NCBI GenBank assembly: GCA_026989685.1
Contig: JALSIV010000002.1
Coordinates: forward strand, 1 to 35,753
From: Pirellulaceae bacterium
Lineage (GTDB): Bacteria > Planctomycetota > Planctomycetia > Pirellulales > Pirellulaceae
Reading direction: 5' to 3'
Length of the DNA: 35,753 bases
A program made the position numbers and the translations under genes. Under the pieces are notes generated by a model, which saw nothing but the letters and a program-made list of their open reading frames with translations, was not told the origin of the DNA and did no database searches. Shown in pieces: positions 17,008 through 24,733 of the stretch (within the stretch, counting starts at the first letter, position 1; every line of letters begins with the position of its first letter).

Positions 17008-17799
17008 ATGAACGCCTCGACGCCTCTTCCCGCCCACCTGCTTCGAGCTGCCGATTCGGTGTTTCAGTACACCGAAAAGTGCAGTCCGGCCACCTCCAAT
17101 CTCAACTGGCTGACTTACGGTTGGTACCGTATCCCCGTCGGCGGCGCCAGTGGACAACTAGGACACGCCAATGAAGAGACCTTGTTGTTTTGTTTGCGCG
17201 GATCGGTTCGGGTCGAAGTCGCCGGACAAACGTACCGCCTCGGCTACTATGACACTCTGTACGTTCCATTGGCGACCCCTTACCGGTTTGTGGGCGAGGC
17301 CGATTCGGGAGCGTTGGTGGTGGCTTGCCGTGCTACGGCGGAAAAGCGGCACCCTGTCCACCATTCCCGCTGGGAGTCGATTCGCCAGGACGAAGCGCGC
17401 ATCCGGCACTTGGATGGCAAAGACGTGTTCCTGATGTTCGACGTTTCCGAACCGGCCGATCGGCTGCTGGCCGGCTACACGATCTACCAGCCGCACACGC
17501 GAGCTTGGCCGCCTCACAACCACACCGATCAGGAAGAGGTCTACATCTTTACGCAGGGGCACGGTTCGATCGAGGTTTATCCGGATGAGGAGCACAAGAC
17601 ATTCGTCCACGGCGTGGGACCGCTCGATGCAGCCACCATTCCCTTGCTGAATTATCATCCGGTCTTCAGCCAAGACGAGGAGCTCCACTTCATCTGGTGC
17701 CTGGCGGGGGCGCGGTACTGGATCGGCGACAAGCACCAGGAATTCATGGACGCGTCGGTCGATCAGCTCACGACGGGCCCTGATTCCGGCTCGACCTAA
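17008..17799 (+). CDS. KduI/IolB-family cupin (5-deoxy-glucuronate isomerase-like)
   Basis: This 263-residue protein has a double-cupin layout. The second cupin shows the metal-binding pattern His170, His172 and Glu177 in PPHNHTDQEEVYIF, and HFIWCLAG closes the barrel. The first cupin contains EETLLFCLRGSVRVEVAG. The pattern matches the IolB/KduI family, which isomerises 5-deoxy-glucuronate or 5-keto-4-deoxyuronate in inositol or pectin breakdown. No other inositol or uronate genes are next to it, so the substrate is uncertain. The ATG at 17008 begins a typical N-terminus; upstream in-frame codons are not family-like. Confidence 0.8.
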   Translation: MNASTPLPAHLLRAADSVFQYTEKCSPATSNLNWLTYGWYRIPVGGASGQLGHANEETLLFCLRGSVRVEVAGQTYRLGYYDTLYVPLATPYRFVGEADSGALVVACRATAEKRHPVHHSRWESIRQDEARIRHLDGKDVFLMFDVSEPADRLLAGYTIYQPHTRAWPPHNHTDQEEVYIFTQGHGSIEVYPDEEHKTFVHGVGPLDAATIPLLNYHPVFSQDEELHFIWCLAGARYWIGDKHQEFMDASVDQLTTGPDSGST

Positions 17800-17820
17800 C
17801 GCGGACTTCGCCCGCAAGAC

Positions 17821-17919
17821 GGGAGGCGGAAGGCCGGAGGCGGGAGGGGCGGCGGTGACGACCGAAAGCCGGTGCAACACCCGCGCGCGGTGCGCAGACG
17901 TTACGAAGCAAGACTCTAC
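17821..17919 (+). repeat. Dispersed repeat R2, copy b
   Basis: Four degenerate heptads (GGGAGGC, GGAAGGC, CGGAGGC, GGGAGGG) run from 17821 to 17849. A tail follows that matches copy a in its GCAAC core, GCGCGCG segment and the string GACGTTACGAAGCAAGACTC. It ends 29 bases before the 2-hydroxyacid dehydrogenase start and points toward it. Confidence 0.6.
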
Positions 17920-17948
17920 TGACATACCTGGGATACTCGAGCAGAACG

Positions 17949-18935
17949 ATGACCGACATTCTGGTAAGCGAGGCCGTCCGCGGAGCGGCGATCGATGCTC
18001 TGGCCGATCGTTGGCGACTCGTGGAAGACCTCGACGCCGCGGGCGACCCCGCAGTGCTTGCGCAATACCTCCCGACCATCCGAGCCTGGATCGTCCGCAA
18101 CCGCACGCAAGTGACTCGAGATGCCATCGCCGCGGCCCCTCATTTGCAGATTGTGGCTCGAGCCGGAGTGGGACTGGACAACATCGACTGCGAGGCGGCC
18201 GAAGCGGCGGGAATCGTCGTCAGTTTCACGCCCCGTGAGAATTCGGTGTCCGTGGCCGAGTTGGCGATCGGGATGATGATCGGCTGGCTGCGCCGGCTGC
18301 CCGAAGCCGACCGGCACGTCCGCGCCGGTGGCTGGGACCGCGGGCGGTTCATGGGAGGCGAATTGGCGGGGAGGCAACTGGGCCTGGTCGGGCTGGGGAG
18401 AATCGGTCTGCTGGTGGCCGAGCGAGCGCGAGCGTTCGGGATGACGATCGTCGGCTATGACCCGTGCGTCCGGGCCGACGACCCTCGCCTGGCCGAGCAG
18501 CAAATCCGCTGGCTGCCGCTGGAGGAACTCCTCGCCGGCAGCGACATCGTCTCCTGCCACGTTCCGCTCACGCCGCAAACCCGCGGTCTGATCAATGACG
18601 CCTTCCTGTCACGGATGAAACCGACGGCCCTGCTGGTCAATACGGCTCGAGGCGAGATCGTGGACGAAGCCGCGCTGATTGCGGCGCTCGAGCGGCAACG
18701 GATCGGCGGTGCCGCACTCGATGTGCGCGGGGAAGAACCGCCGAAGCCGGGGCGGCTGGAGGAATTCCCCAATGTGCTGCTGGCGCCTCACATCGGCGCC
18801 TTCACCCACGAGGCCCAACAGCGCGTGGTGGCGGCGGTGGCCGACGATGTGGCGCGCGTGCTGCGAGGCGAACCGGCCCGGCAGGCGGTTGCTCGGACCC
18901 GTCCGGGAGGCAACGGGCCGAAGGGGGATCGATAG
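17949..18935 (+). CDS. D-isomer 2-hydroxyacid dehydrogenase (phosphoglycerate dehydrogenase-like)
   Basis: This is a 328-residue NAD-dependent dehydrogenase of the SerA/D-lactate group. The Rossmann motif is GLVGLGRIG (145-153). The substrate-binding arginine is Arg234 in NTARGEIVDE, the acidic partner lies in ALDVRGEEPP (256-265), and the catalytic His281 is in LAPHIGAFT. NSVSVAELAIGMM and DIVSCHVPLTPQTRG are further conserved blocks. It lacks the C-terminal ACT domain of long SerA proteins, so it may be a short phosphoglycerate dehydrogenase or act on another 2-hydroxyacid. The start lies just downstream of R2 copy b. No serB or serC is adjacent. Confidence 0.88.
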   Translation: MTDILVSEAVRGAAIDALADRWRLVEDLDAAGDPAVLAQYLPTIRAWIVRNRTQVTRDAIAAAPHLQIVARAGVGLDNIDCEAAEAAGIVVSFTPRENSVSVAELAIGMMIGWLRRLPEADRHVRAGGWDRGRFMGGELAGRQLGLVGLGRIGLLVAERARAFGMTIVGYDPCVRADDPRLAEQQIRWLPLEELLAGSDIVSCHVPLTPQTRGLINDAFLSRMKPTALLVNTARGEIVDEAALIAALERQRIGGAALDVRGEEPPKPGRLEEFPNVLLAPHIGAFTHEAQQRVVAAVADDVARVLRGEPARQAVARTRPGGNGPKGDR

Positions 18936-19019
18936 AGAGTCCCGGTCACGTCGGACAAGGACTTGGGAAAAGCGGCGGTCCTCCAGCAACCGTCGCGCCG
19001 CCGTGTGCACACCCGACGA

Positions 19020-19478
19020 TCAGCCCGTCTTCTGGTATTCCTTGAGATATCCCTGGAACTGGATCAGGTGTTCTTCTTCCGAGGCGAGCAGGCGGATGCA
19101 GAGGTCTTGCGTCACGTAGTCCGCCCCATCGGTTGCCCGGATGATCTTCTGATAGTGTTCGCAGGCGGCCTGTTCGGCCTCGATCACCGCTTGGATGACA
19201 TAGACCACGTCGGTGGTGTCCGCGGGGGGCTGCTTTTGCTGGCCGAGCGTCACATTGGCGGAACCGGGAACCAGGCCGCCCAGTTGTTTGATTCGCTGAG
19301 CCAGTTGGGTGGCATGGCCGAGTTCCTCGGTGATGTCGGCACTCAGAGATTTTTTGATCTCTTCGGCGCGGACACCATCCAGGTTGACACTGTTGGCCAG
19401 GTAATTCATCACGGTTTCCAGTTCCATGCAGTAGGCCTGCTTCAACAATTCGATCGTTTCTTCTCGGCTGATTCCCAT
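19020..19478 (-). CDS. Ferritin-like di-iron protein (bacterioferritin-type)
   Basis: The 152-residue protein is a four-helix bundle with the ferritin-like metal pattern. Glu19 (or Glu21) lies in helix 1 (MELETVMNYL), Glu52 and His55 in helix 2 (ITEELGHATQLAQRI), Glu100 or Glu102 in helix 3 (EAEQAACEHY), and Glu134/Glu135 and His137 in helix 4 (ASEEEHLIQF). It may store iron or detoxify peroxide. Assembly into a full 24-mer cage and haem binding cannot be judged. A good AAGGAG precedes the ATG. R1 copy C lies just upstream, in the same orientation as the gene, and a universal stress gene follows upstream on the same strand. Confidence 0.85.
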   Translation of the reverse strand: MGISREETIELLKQAYCMELETVMNYLANSVNLDGVRAEEIKKSLSADITEELGHATQLAQRIKQLGGLVPGSANVTLGQQKQPPADTTDVVYVIQAVIEAEQAACEHYQKIIRATDGADYVTQDLCIRLLASEEEHLIQFQGYLKEYQKTG

Positions 19479-19510
19479 CGTGTCGTCTCCTTCATGGAAG
19501 GTGGGGGTTG

Positions 19511-19596
19511 TTCAAGTCTGTAACAAAATCTGCCGTGCCGGTTTCCCACCTCGGGCGTGTTGCTTGCAGCATGGAGTTTTGTGACAGCCTCTTAAC
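19511..19596 (-). repeat. Dispersed repeat R1, copy C
   Basis: Read on the minus strand it begins GTTAAGAGGCTGTCACAAAA and ends TTTTGTTACAGACTTGAA, so the ends form an inverted repeat (CTGTCACAAAA against CTGTAACAAAA). The core, GCAAGCAACACGCCCGAGG, is almost identical in copies A and B. It fills the space between the universal stress gene and the ferritin-like gene. Confidence 0.8.
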
Positions 19597-19627
19597 ATGC
19601 TTCGCGGCTCATGTGGGGACCGGCTCG

Positions 19628-20056
19628 TCAGCTTCGCAGCACGACCACGGCACACGGGGCGTGGCGGATAACTCGTTCGGCCACCGATCCGAGCAAAAGG
19701 TGTGCCAGTCCCGAGTGCCCTCTCGACGGAATCACAATCGTGTCGGCTCCCATCTCTTTGGCATATCGGGTGATTTGGTGACCGGGCGAACCGATCTCCA
19801 CGGCGAACTTCACGCCTTCGTACTTGGCGTCTGAGAAGCGTTCCCGCAGCACGTTGGTCACGTGCTCTTTGCGACTCTCGTCGGTAATCGTCGACCACAT
19901 TTCGCCCGGTTCCAGGGGCGATAGTTCGGGGAGGACGTGCAGCACGGTTACCTCGGCGGGGGAGGCGACCATCTGCAGAGCTTCATCGACGGCCCGGTTC
20001 GAGTGGTCGGAAAAATCGACCGGCACCAGTACATTCTTGCGCAGCCAGCCTGCCAT
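19628..20056 (-). CDS. Universal stress protein, UspA family
   Basis: The 142-residue protein starts with the Usp strand KNVLVPVDFSDHSNRAVDEAL. It ends with the nucleotide-binding signature G-2x-G-9x-G-S, seen as SRGHSGLAHLLLGSVAERV, followed by HAPCAVVVL. This pattern is that of ATP-binding Usp proteins, which help survival under starvation or oxidative stress. AAGGAG precedes the ATG. Its neighbour is a ferritin-like gene on the same strand, consistent with a stress-response pair, although an R1 repeat separates them. Confidence 0.9.
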   Translation of the reverse strand: MAGWLRKNVLVPVDFSDHSNRAVDEALQMVASPAEVTVLHVLPELSPLEPGEMWSTITDESRKEHVTNVLRERFSDAKYEGVKFAVEIGSPGHQITRYAKEMGADTIVIPSRGHSGLAHLLLGSVAERVIRHAPCAVVVLRS

Positions 20057-20214
20057 AATGACAACTCCTTGTTCGCTCCAGCCTTCGGCCCGCCCTCTTC
20101 AAATCCGATTATGGCGGCCAGCCGAGGAATGCGAAACATGGGGTGGAACCGCCGGCGCGATTGGGGCGTCGAAGTTCCAAGGTCGTGGTGTACAATAGAC
20201 CGATGGCAGCAAGG

Positions 20215-20320
20215 CCGGACGAGGGCCTGGCCCGCAGGGCCGGAGACGGGAGGCCGTAGGGATGGTCGTGGCGACTGCAATCCGTGGCAACGTGCCCGCG
20301 CGCCGCGTAGACGGGACCGT
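20215..20320 (+). repeat. Dispersed repeat R2, copy c
   Basis: Degenerate heptads (CCGGAGA, CGGGAGG, CCGTAGG) at about 20240-20260 are followed by a tail sharing GATGG, GGCAAC, CCCGCGCGCCGCGTAGACG with copies a and b. The tail loses similarity at GGACCGT, exactly where R1 copy A begins. The two repeats thus fill most of the 395-base gap 20057-20451, which has no gene. Confidence 0.55.
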
Positions 20321-20407
20321 GTAAGAGGCTGTCACAAAACTCGATAGCTGCAAGCAACACCCCCCGAGGCCGGAAAACGGCGCGGCGGGTTGGGTTACAG
20401 GCTCGAA
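20321..20407 (+). repeat. Dispersed repeat R1, copy A
   Basis: It starts GTAAGAGGCTGTCACAAAAC and ends GGGTTACAGGCTCGAA. Over its length it matches copy B (23010-23094) at most positions, including the core GCAAGCAACA. The terminal inverted repeat is partly eroded at the right end. It is joined directly to R2 copy c and lies 45 bases before the next gene. Confidence 0.8.
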
Positions 20408-20451
20408 GATCGATTTCACGCCGATTTCCTTTTTACCGAATCCACCGCTCG

Positions 20452-21906
20452 ATGACGCGTCCAGTTTCCCCCTATCGCCAGTGGCTGGGTGTAGCCGCCT
20501 CTCACCCGACGGCTCGACAACTGCTGCAACTTCCCGAGGACGTGAGGGATCGAGCGGCCATTCGAGCGGCCGCCGACTTGGCTCGCCGTAAACTCCAACA
20601 GATCCCCGCCAGCGAAACCGACTTGCGCCGCCAACTGGAGGCTGCCGTTGCGGCCGCCGAACAACAACTGCTGGGCGCCTCAGCGAAAGCCGCGGAAGAC
20701 CATCCACCGTCCCACCCCGACTTGATGGCTCCTTTCGTGCCGGGAATGGCGGGCCCGGCGGGGCCAAGGACCGATACCCGGGACGAACCTGCTCGGGACG
20801 AGGTCTCTCCGCCGGATGTCGCCCCACCGGTCGCTCCCACTACCGCAGTGGTTCGCGGGTCCGCCTCAAAGAAAGCACGCAGGCGGCAGCGAAGCCAGCG
20901 AGCGGTCCGCGGAACCCTGGTTGTCGCCGTCGTACTGACGGCCTTCGCCGTGGCCGGAGTCTGGTTCGCTTACGACCGGGGCTACCTGGCGCTGACTCCA
21001 CAGCCCGCTCCATCGACTCTTGCGGAACCGTCCAAACGGCCGACTGCCCCGGGGCGGCGGCCGACCAAGGCCAAGAACGGCGAAACGAAGACTGGCCAGC
21101 CGGATCCAGCCGAAGACAACGCCTCGGAGACCGCTTCTTCCTCCACACCCGCCTTGCCTGCATCGGGGCAACCGGACTCGGAGACCGTTCTCTCGCCGGG
21201 ACAGACAGGTGCGAATCAGCCTGCCGAAATGGAGGAAGATCCAGCGGCCGCCAAGCTCGAGGGCGAATCGCCCGAGAATCCGACTCCGGACATTTCGCCG
21301 GAGCCCAAGAACTCGCCCATCGAGAAGCCGGCGGTTTCCCGGTTCTCCGCCCGGCAATGGGAGCAACTGCGCCGGCACTACCGGGCGGCCCGGCGTGCCC
21401 TGGCCGATCGCCGGTTCGCCGTGGCTCAACAGGAAATCGCGGCCATCCGTGCGATGAAACCGCCCCCATCGGTGGATGGGCCCCTTGAGCGGCTGACGCT
21501 GGTCGAGGCCTACGCACGGCAGTTTTACGAGCGGCTTTCGCAAGCTCTTGCTCAGTTGGAAGGCGGCACCGAACTGAAAGTGATGACGCGAAACGGCGAG
21601 CGGCTCTGCGCGGTGGTCGAAGCTTCGCCGGAAGTCCTGGTGATTCGCATGGAGGGTCGCAACCGCCGGCTGGCCGTGCGTGAGCTACCCCCGGCTTTGG
21701 CCTTGTCGATCGCCCACCGAGTCCTGGACGTGAATGACCCGGTCACGCGGGTAGTGGACGCCGCCTTCTTGGCGACGCGTCCGGATCGGACCGAGCGGGA
21801 ATCCGAGATGGCTTCTCAGTGGTGGCAAGAAGCTCGCAGGGAGGGCGTCGACATCGGCATGCTGGAGGAGTTTTTCGGCGACGAAGACCGGCTGAAAGCC
21901 GAGTGA
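20452..21906 (+). CDS. Single-span planctomycete protein with YRxWLG N-terminal module
   Basis: A 484-residue protein of unknown function. Residues 8-75 (YRQWLG, then a helical region with ELDR-like spacing ending in EQQLLG) resemble the 'YRxWLGI...LLG' module placed at the start of many planctomycete membrane proteins. The central part of that module is degenerate here. Residues 139-151 are highly basic, and 153-174 form one transmembrane segment with a basic cytoplasmic side. A Pro/Ser/Glu-rich linker (180-300) leads to a conserved C-terminal domain (about 305-484) that contains VVEASPEVLVIRMEGRNRRL, reminiscent of planctomycete-restricted domains. The C-terminal domain would lie outside the cytoplasm. 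A strong terminator follows 22 bases after the stop. R2 and R1 copies precede the start. Confidence 0.75.
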   Translation: MTRPVSPYRQWLGVAASHPTARQLLQLPEDVRDRAAIRAAADLARRKLQQIPASETDLRRQLEAAVAAAEQQLLGASAKAAEDHPPSHPDLMAPFVPGMAGPAGPRTDTRDEPARDEVSPPDVAPPVAPTTAVVRGSASKKARRRQRSQRAVRGTLVVAVVLTAFAVAGVWFAYDRGYLALTPQPAPSTLAEPSKRPTAPGRRPTKAKNGETKTGQPDPAEDNASETASSSTPALPASGQPDSETVLSPGQTGANQPAEMEEDPAAAKLEGESPENPTPDISPEPKNSPIEKPAVSRFSARQWEQLRRHYRAARRALADRRFAVAQQEIAAIRAMKPPPSVDGPLERLTLVEAYARQFYERLSQALAQLEGGTELKVMTRNGERLCAVVEASPEVLVIRMEGRNRRLAVRELPPALALSIAHRVLDVNDPVTRVVDAAFLATRPDRTERESEMASQWWQEARREGVDIGMLEEFFGDEDRLKAE

Positions 21907-21928
21907 CCGGTCGATTCCGATCCGGACC

Positions 21929-21972
21929 AACAAAAAACCGGAGGCCCTCGCGGGTGCGTCCGGTTTCTTGTT
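21929..21972. terminator. Bidirectional rho-independent terminator
   Basis: AACAAAAAACCGGA (21929-21942) pairs with TCCGGTTTCTTGTT (21959-21972) with one mismatch around a 16-base loop. The stem has A and T tracts on its two sides, so it can work in both directions. It lies between two convergent genes, those ending at 21906 and 22066. Confidence 0.8.
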
Positions 21973-22065
21973 CGTCCTCATTCAACCTCTTCTACGAAGC
22001 GGCAGCCGAGGCGGTTCGAAGGCGTTTCCGCGGCTTGCCGTTGTCGCCATCCGAGCCGCTGGGAA

Positions 22066-22959
22066 TCAGAAGTCGAGTTCGTCTTTCTTGCCCAAGAGCT
22101 GGTTCAGTCGCCGCTCGATGATCTGCTCACGCCGTGACTCGCGCTTCTCGATCACCTCGGCCGTCTTGTCCAGCTCCTTGCGGAGCAACTCCAACTGCCG
22201 GCGCCGCTTCTGCTGGCGCACTTCGAAGTGCTCAATGACGGTTTTCTCCAGTTCCGCTTCCAGTTCTTCTACTTCTTCGTCGCTTTTTTGCTGCTTGGCC
22301 TGCCAGATGCGGCGGGCCAGATCACTGCTCCGCCGTTCCAGCTCTTGATCCTTCCTGGATAACTCGGCCAGCTCCTTGTCTTGAGGCATCGCGCCGAAGG
22401 GACCGCCACCAAAGCCTCGTGCGAAGCCGAACTGCGATCCGGCGAAAGTGGACGGTCCCTGGAATCCGCCGGGCGCAGTCCACGAACCGGGCGGGAAGCC
22501 CTGCCACGGTTGGGGTCCTGGACCGGGCTGACCACCGGGTCCCCACGGACCGTCCGGGCCAAATGGCGGATTGCCTCGAGGCGGCCCGTCGTCGGGACCT
22601 CGAGGTGGACCGGGAGGCCGGCGATCACCATGGTCTCCTTCGGGGCCCTCCGGCGGTGGAGCCAAATCGCCTCCCACGGCACGGGGACGACGCGGTCCGG
22701 CCGGTCCGCCTTTCTCGCGGGGGCCGCGGCGTCCGCGTTCGCGGTGTTCGGGGCCACGACGGGGCGGCCCGTCCCGACGGGCTTCCGGTGGTGGTCGTTT
22801 CCGAGGTTCATCGGTCTTGCGCCGCGGGGGATTATCCCGGCGCGGCCGATCTGGCGGCTGAGCCCATGTCGAGGCGGTGGTCCACACGAGTAAACAACCC
22901 GCCGCAAACAACAGCGTCATGACAGGCAACCGCCGCCTGCCCGTTTGTGAATGCATCAT
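22066..22959 (-). CDS. Secreted Pro/Gly/Arg-rich protein with C-terminal coiled coil
   Basis: The 297-residue protein has a signal peptide (basic start, hydrophobic segment VMTLLFAAGCLLVW, cleavage probably after TWAQ). Residues 35-190 are low complexity, rich in P, R and G, with runs such as PPRRG and GPGGQPGPG. Residues 195-297 are strongly helical and charged (ELSRKDQELERR..., ending LGKKDELDF), like a Spy/CpxP- or ZraP-type periplasmic helical domain. No catalytic motif is seen. AAGGAGG precedes the start. It lies downstream of the sigma and anti-sigma genes on the same strand, with R1 copy B between, so it may be part of their stress response; this is inference. Confidence 0.7.
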   Translation of the reverse strand: MMHSQTGRRRLPVMTLLFAAGCLLVWTTASTWAQPPDRPRRDNPPRRKTDEPRKRPPPEARRDGPPRRGPEHRERGRRGPREKGGPAGPRRPRAVGGDLAPPPEGPEGDHGDRRPPGPPRGPDDGPPRGNPPFGPDGPWGPGGQPGPGPQPWQGFPPGSWTAPGGFQGPSTFAGSQFGFARGFGGGPFGAMPQDKELAELSRKDQELERRSSDLARRIWQAKQQKSDEEVEELEAELEKTVIEHFEVRQQKRRRQLELLRKELDKTAEVIEKRESRREQIIERRLNQLLGKKDELDF

Positions 22960-23009
22960 TTTCGATGGTCCTCCTTACTTGTTGGCGAATTCCCGAGTCG
23001 AAACAACTT

Positions 23010-23094
23010 TGTAAGAGCCTGTCACGAAACTCCATGCCGCAAGCAACATGCCCGAGGCTGGAAATCGGCGCGGCGTGTTTTGTTACAGGCTCGA
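23010..23094 (+). repeat. Dispersed repeat R1, copy B (best preserved)
   Basis: The ends are GAGCCTGTCACGAAAC and GTTTTGTTACAGGCTC, an inverted repeat with 14 of 16 positions matching. The core contains GCAAGCAACATGCCCGAGG. It lies in the 240-base gap between the anti-sigma and secreted-protein genes, which are both on the minus strand. No gene or other named element was seen in the rest of this gap. Confidence 0.85.
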
Positions 23095-23199
23095 AAATGT
23101 GTGCGTCTTTCCTTTGTCTCCGTAAGATCTTCTTTCCCCAATTCGTCCAATTTGCGACCGCCATCTTCAGACAAGAGCCTCTTTGCATCGGGCATGCCT

Positions 23200-23820
23200 C
23201 TACAATCCGCTCTGCTGGGCTTCGAGTGCCAACGCGTAGACGGCCCAACTCGCCCGCTCCAACATGACCTCGTCCGGTTCGAGTTTGCGGTCGATCGTCC
23301 GCAGCAGGTGATGGACGTAGTTCAGCCTCGTGTCGACGGTGCTATCCCAGGTCAAGTCCTCGGCATCCGATGTCGAGCCGACCGGCGGCGTCAGTGGCGC
23401 GTCACGCGCTGCCAAGCTCGGAGGTTCGAACCCACCGTCCATGCCCGAGGTGGTTTCACGATTCGCCGATGGCTGTTGGTTGACTGCGATGCTCGCCGGC
23501 AACGGGTTAGAGATCGCCGCGCGGTGCGACCAGGAGACCCCGGCCGCTAGCAACACTGTCGCGGCCGCAGCAGAAAGGGCCCGAAGGGCGAAGACTCGCC
23601 AGTTCTCGCGGCGCGACCCGGCGATGGCCGCGTCATGGGAACGGTGCGGAGGTCGCCACGGTGGCGGGACGGCGGCTCCTTCGGCTTTATCCAGCAGCTC
23701 GGTCCAATGCAGCCATGCCGCATCGAGTTCGGCGAACTCATTCTGGCCGAATTGATCGGAGGGATCGCCGGGGAACCAATCCGACGGAGCCGAACCGGTA
23801 GGAGAGGGGTGCGTTTTCAT
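23200..23820 (-). CDS. Probable membrane anti-sigma factor
   Basis: This 206-residue protein has a cytoplasmic N-terminal part (about 1-75) with a short helical segment FAELDAAWLHWTELLDKAEG, one transmembrane span at about 76-96, and a low-complexity extracytoplasmic part. The C-terminal helix (YVHHLLRTIDRKLEP...) is of unknown fold. It lacks the HxxxCxxC zinc anti-sigma motif. Its start overlaps the sigma gene stop by 4 bases (ATGA). The role as partner of the sigma factor rests on this coupling and topology, not on domain recognition. Confidence 0.6.
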   Translation of the reverse strand: MKTHPSPTGSAPSDWFPGDPSDQFGQNEFAELDAAWLHWTELLDKAEGAAVPPPWRPPHRSHDAAIAGSRRENWRVFALRALSAAAATVLLAAGVSWSHRAAISNPLPASIAVNQQPSANRETTSGMDGGFEPPSLAARDAPLTPPVGSTSDAEDLTWDSTVDTRLNYVHHLLRTIDRKLEPDEVMLERASWAVYALALEAQQSGL

Positions 23821-24353
23821 GTGGAATCCTGGGTGGGAGCGAGGTTGCTTCGTAGCCGCTGGAGTCCCCGGCGAGCATGGCTGAGTGCCGTATTGAGTGG
23901 GCAGTCGATCAACTCGGCGATTTCCGCAAAGGTGAGGTCACCGTAGTATTTCAGCAGCAGGACTCGCCGTTGGATTTCCGTCAGTTCGTTCATGGCGACT
24001 TCGAGTTGCCGGGCGGATTCTTGTCGCTCGAGTTTTTCCCACGGAGGTTCGCCGTCGTCCCTCGGTTCGAGGGCTCGCCACGGCTGTTCTCCCATGGTTT
24101 GCGCCGAGTGTTTGCGGCTGCGGTCGATGGCGAGTCGATCGGCGATCCGCAGGAGATAGGCCAATGGTCGGCCTTGTTCGGTATATTGGTTTCGGTTTCT
24201 CCAGGCCCGGTGAAAGACCTCCTGAAACAGTTCGTCCGCGTCATGGTGCGATCCGGTGATCGCCCACAAGTAACCGCGCAGCGCCTTGCCGTGGGTTTCC
24301 ACCCACTGCCGGATACGCTCGTCTGCTCGCTGGTCCTCAGGGAGGCCTGTCAT
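23817..24353 (-). CDS. ECF-family RNA polymerase sigma factor
   Basis: The 178-residue protein has sigma region 2 at about 22-83, with DADELFQEVFHRAWRNR (core and -10 recognition) and LAYLLRIADRLAIDRSR. Region 4 follows at about 120-170, with LTEIQRRVLLLKYYGDLTF and the helix-turn-helix AEIAELIDCPLNTALSHARR. The frame is open to 24524, but the start at 24353 (MTGLPEDQ) fits ECF length. It is coupled to the anti-sigma gene by a 4-base overlap. Its target promoters cannot be read from this window, though autoregulation is usual for the class. Confidence 0.9.
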   Translation of the reverse strand: MTGLPEDQRADERIRQWVETHGKALRGYLWAITGSHHDADELFQEVFHRAWRNRNQYTEQGRPLAYLLRIADRLAIDRSRKHSAQTMGEQPWRALEPRDDGEPPWEKLERQESARQLEVAMNELTEIQRRVLLLKYYGDLTFAEIAELIDCPLNTALSHARRGLQRLRSNLAPTQDST

Positions 24354-24733
24354 CGGCGGCCTGGCAAGAGTCTCTGTCTGGTTGTCTTCAAAGCCTCCAA
24401 CAGATCGCGACAACGCGCTTTGTGGCGCTTTGTGCTTTCGGCTTGTTAGTACAAAACGCACGACTTTTGCGATTATTGCAGGTTGTCGGCCGAATTTCTT
24501 CTCAGCGTTTCTTCTCAGCGGCACACGAAGTTGCCCCCCTTTCTTTGGGGGATGGATTTGACAGTCTCATCGGTACCGACAACAATTGAGGGGAGATGGA
24601 GGCCTGTCGGCGCAGGCCTTTGCCGCAAAAGCTGGCTCTGGTAGCACCTCGGGAATGAGGTGGCCCACCCGCTTTCGCCACTTTGTCGCGGTTTTTTCCC
24701 GCCACTTGGTTTCTTTGTGCGAGAGCGATTCTG
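24354..24733. other. Divergent intergenic region of sigma and tat genes
   Basis: About 380 bases without a gene. A perfect tandem duplication of TTTCTTCTCAGCG lies at 24495-24520. It separates the leftward sigma unit from a rightward tat promoter and a hairpin-bearing leader, which are listed separately. I could not identify the sigma gene's own promoter. Confidence 0.6.
24558..24586 (+). promoter_or_regulatory. Candidate sigma-70-type promoter of the tatA pair
   Basis: TTGACA (24558-24563) is separated by 17 bases from AACAAT (24581-24586), which matches TATAAT at four of six positions. The leader of about 150 bases that follows can form AGGCCTG/CAGGCCT (24600-24619) and CACCTC/GAGGTG (24645-24662) stems. 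Confidence 0.4.

Noticed and set aside
19560-19596. Short open frame MEFCDSLL within R1 copy C, similar to one in copy B
   Set aside because: The shared peptide is only the translated repeat (ATGGAGTTTTGTGACAGCC); it lacks a start context and differs after the repeat end.
23420-23450. GGTTCGAACCC resembling a tRNA T-loop
   Set aside because: It lies inside the anti-sigma coding frame, and no acceptor or anticodon stem can be built around it.
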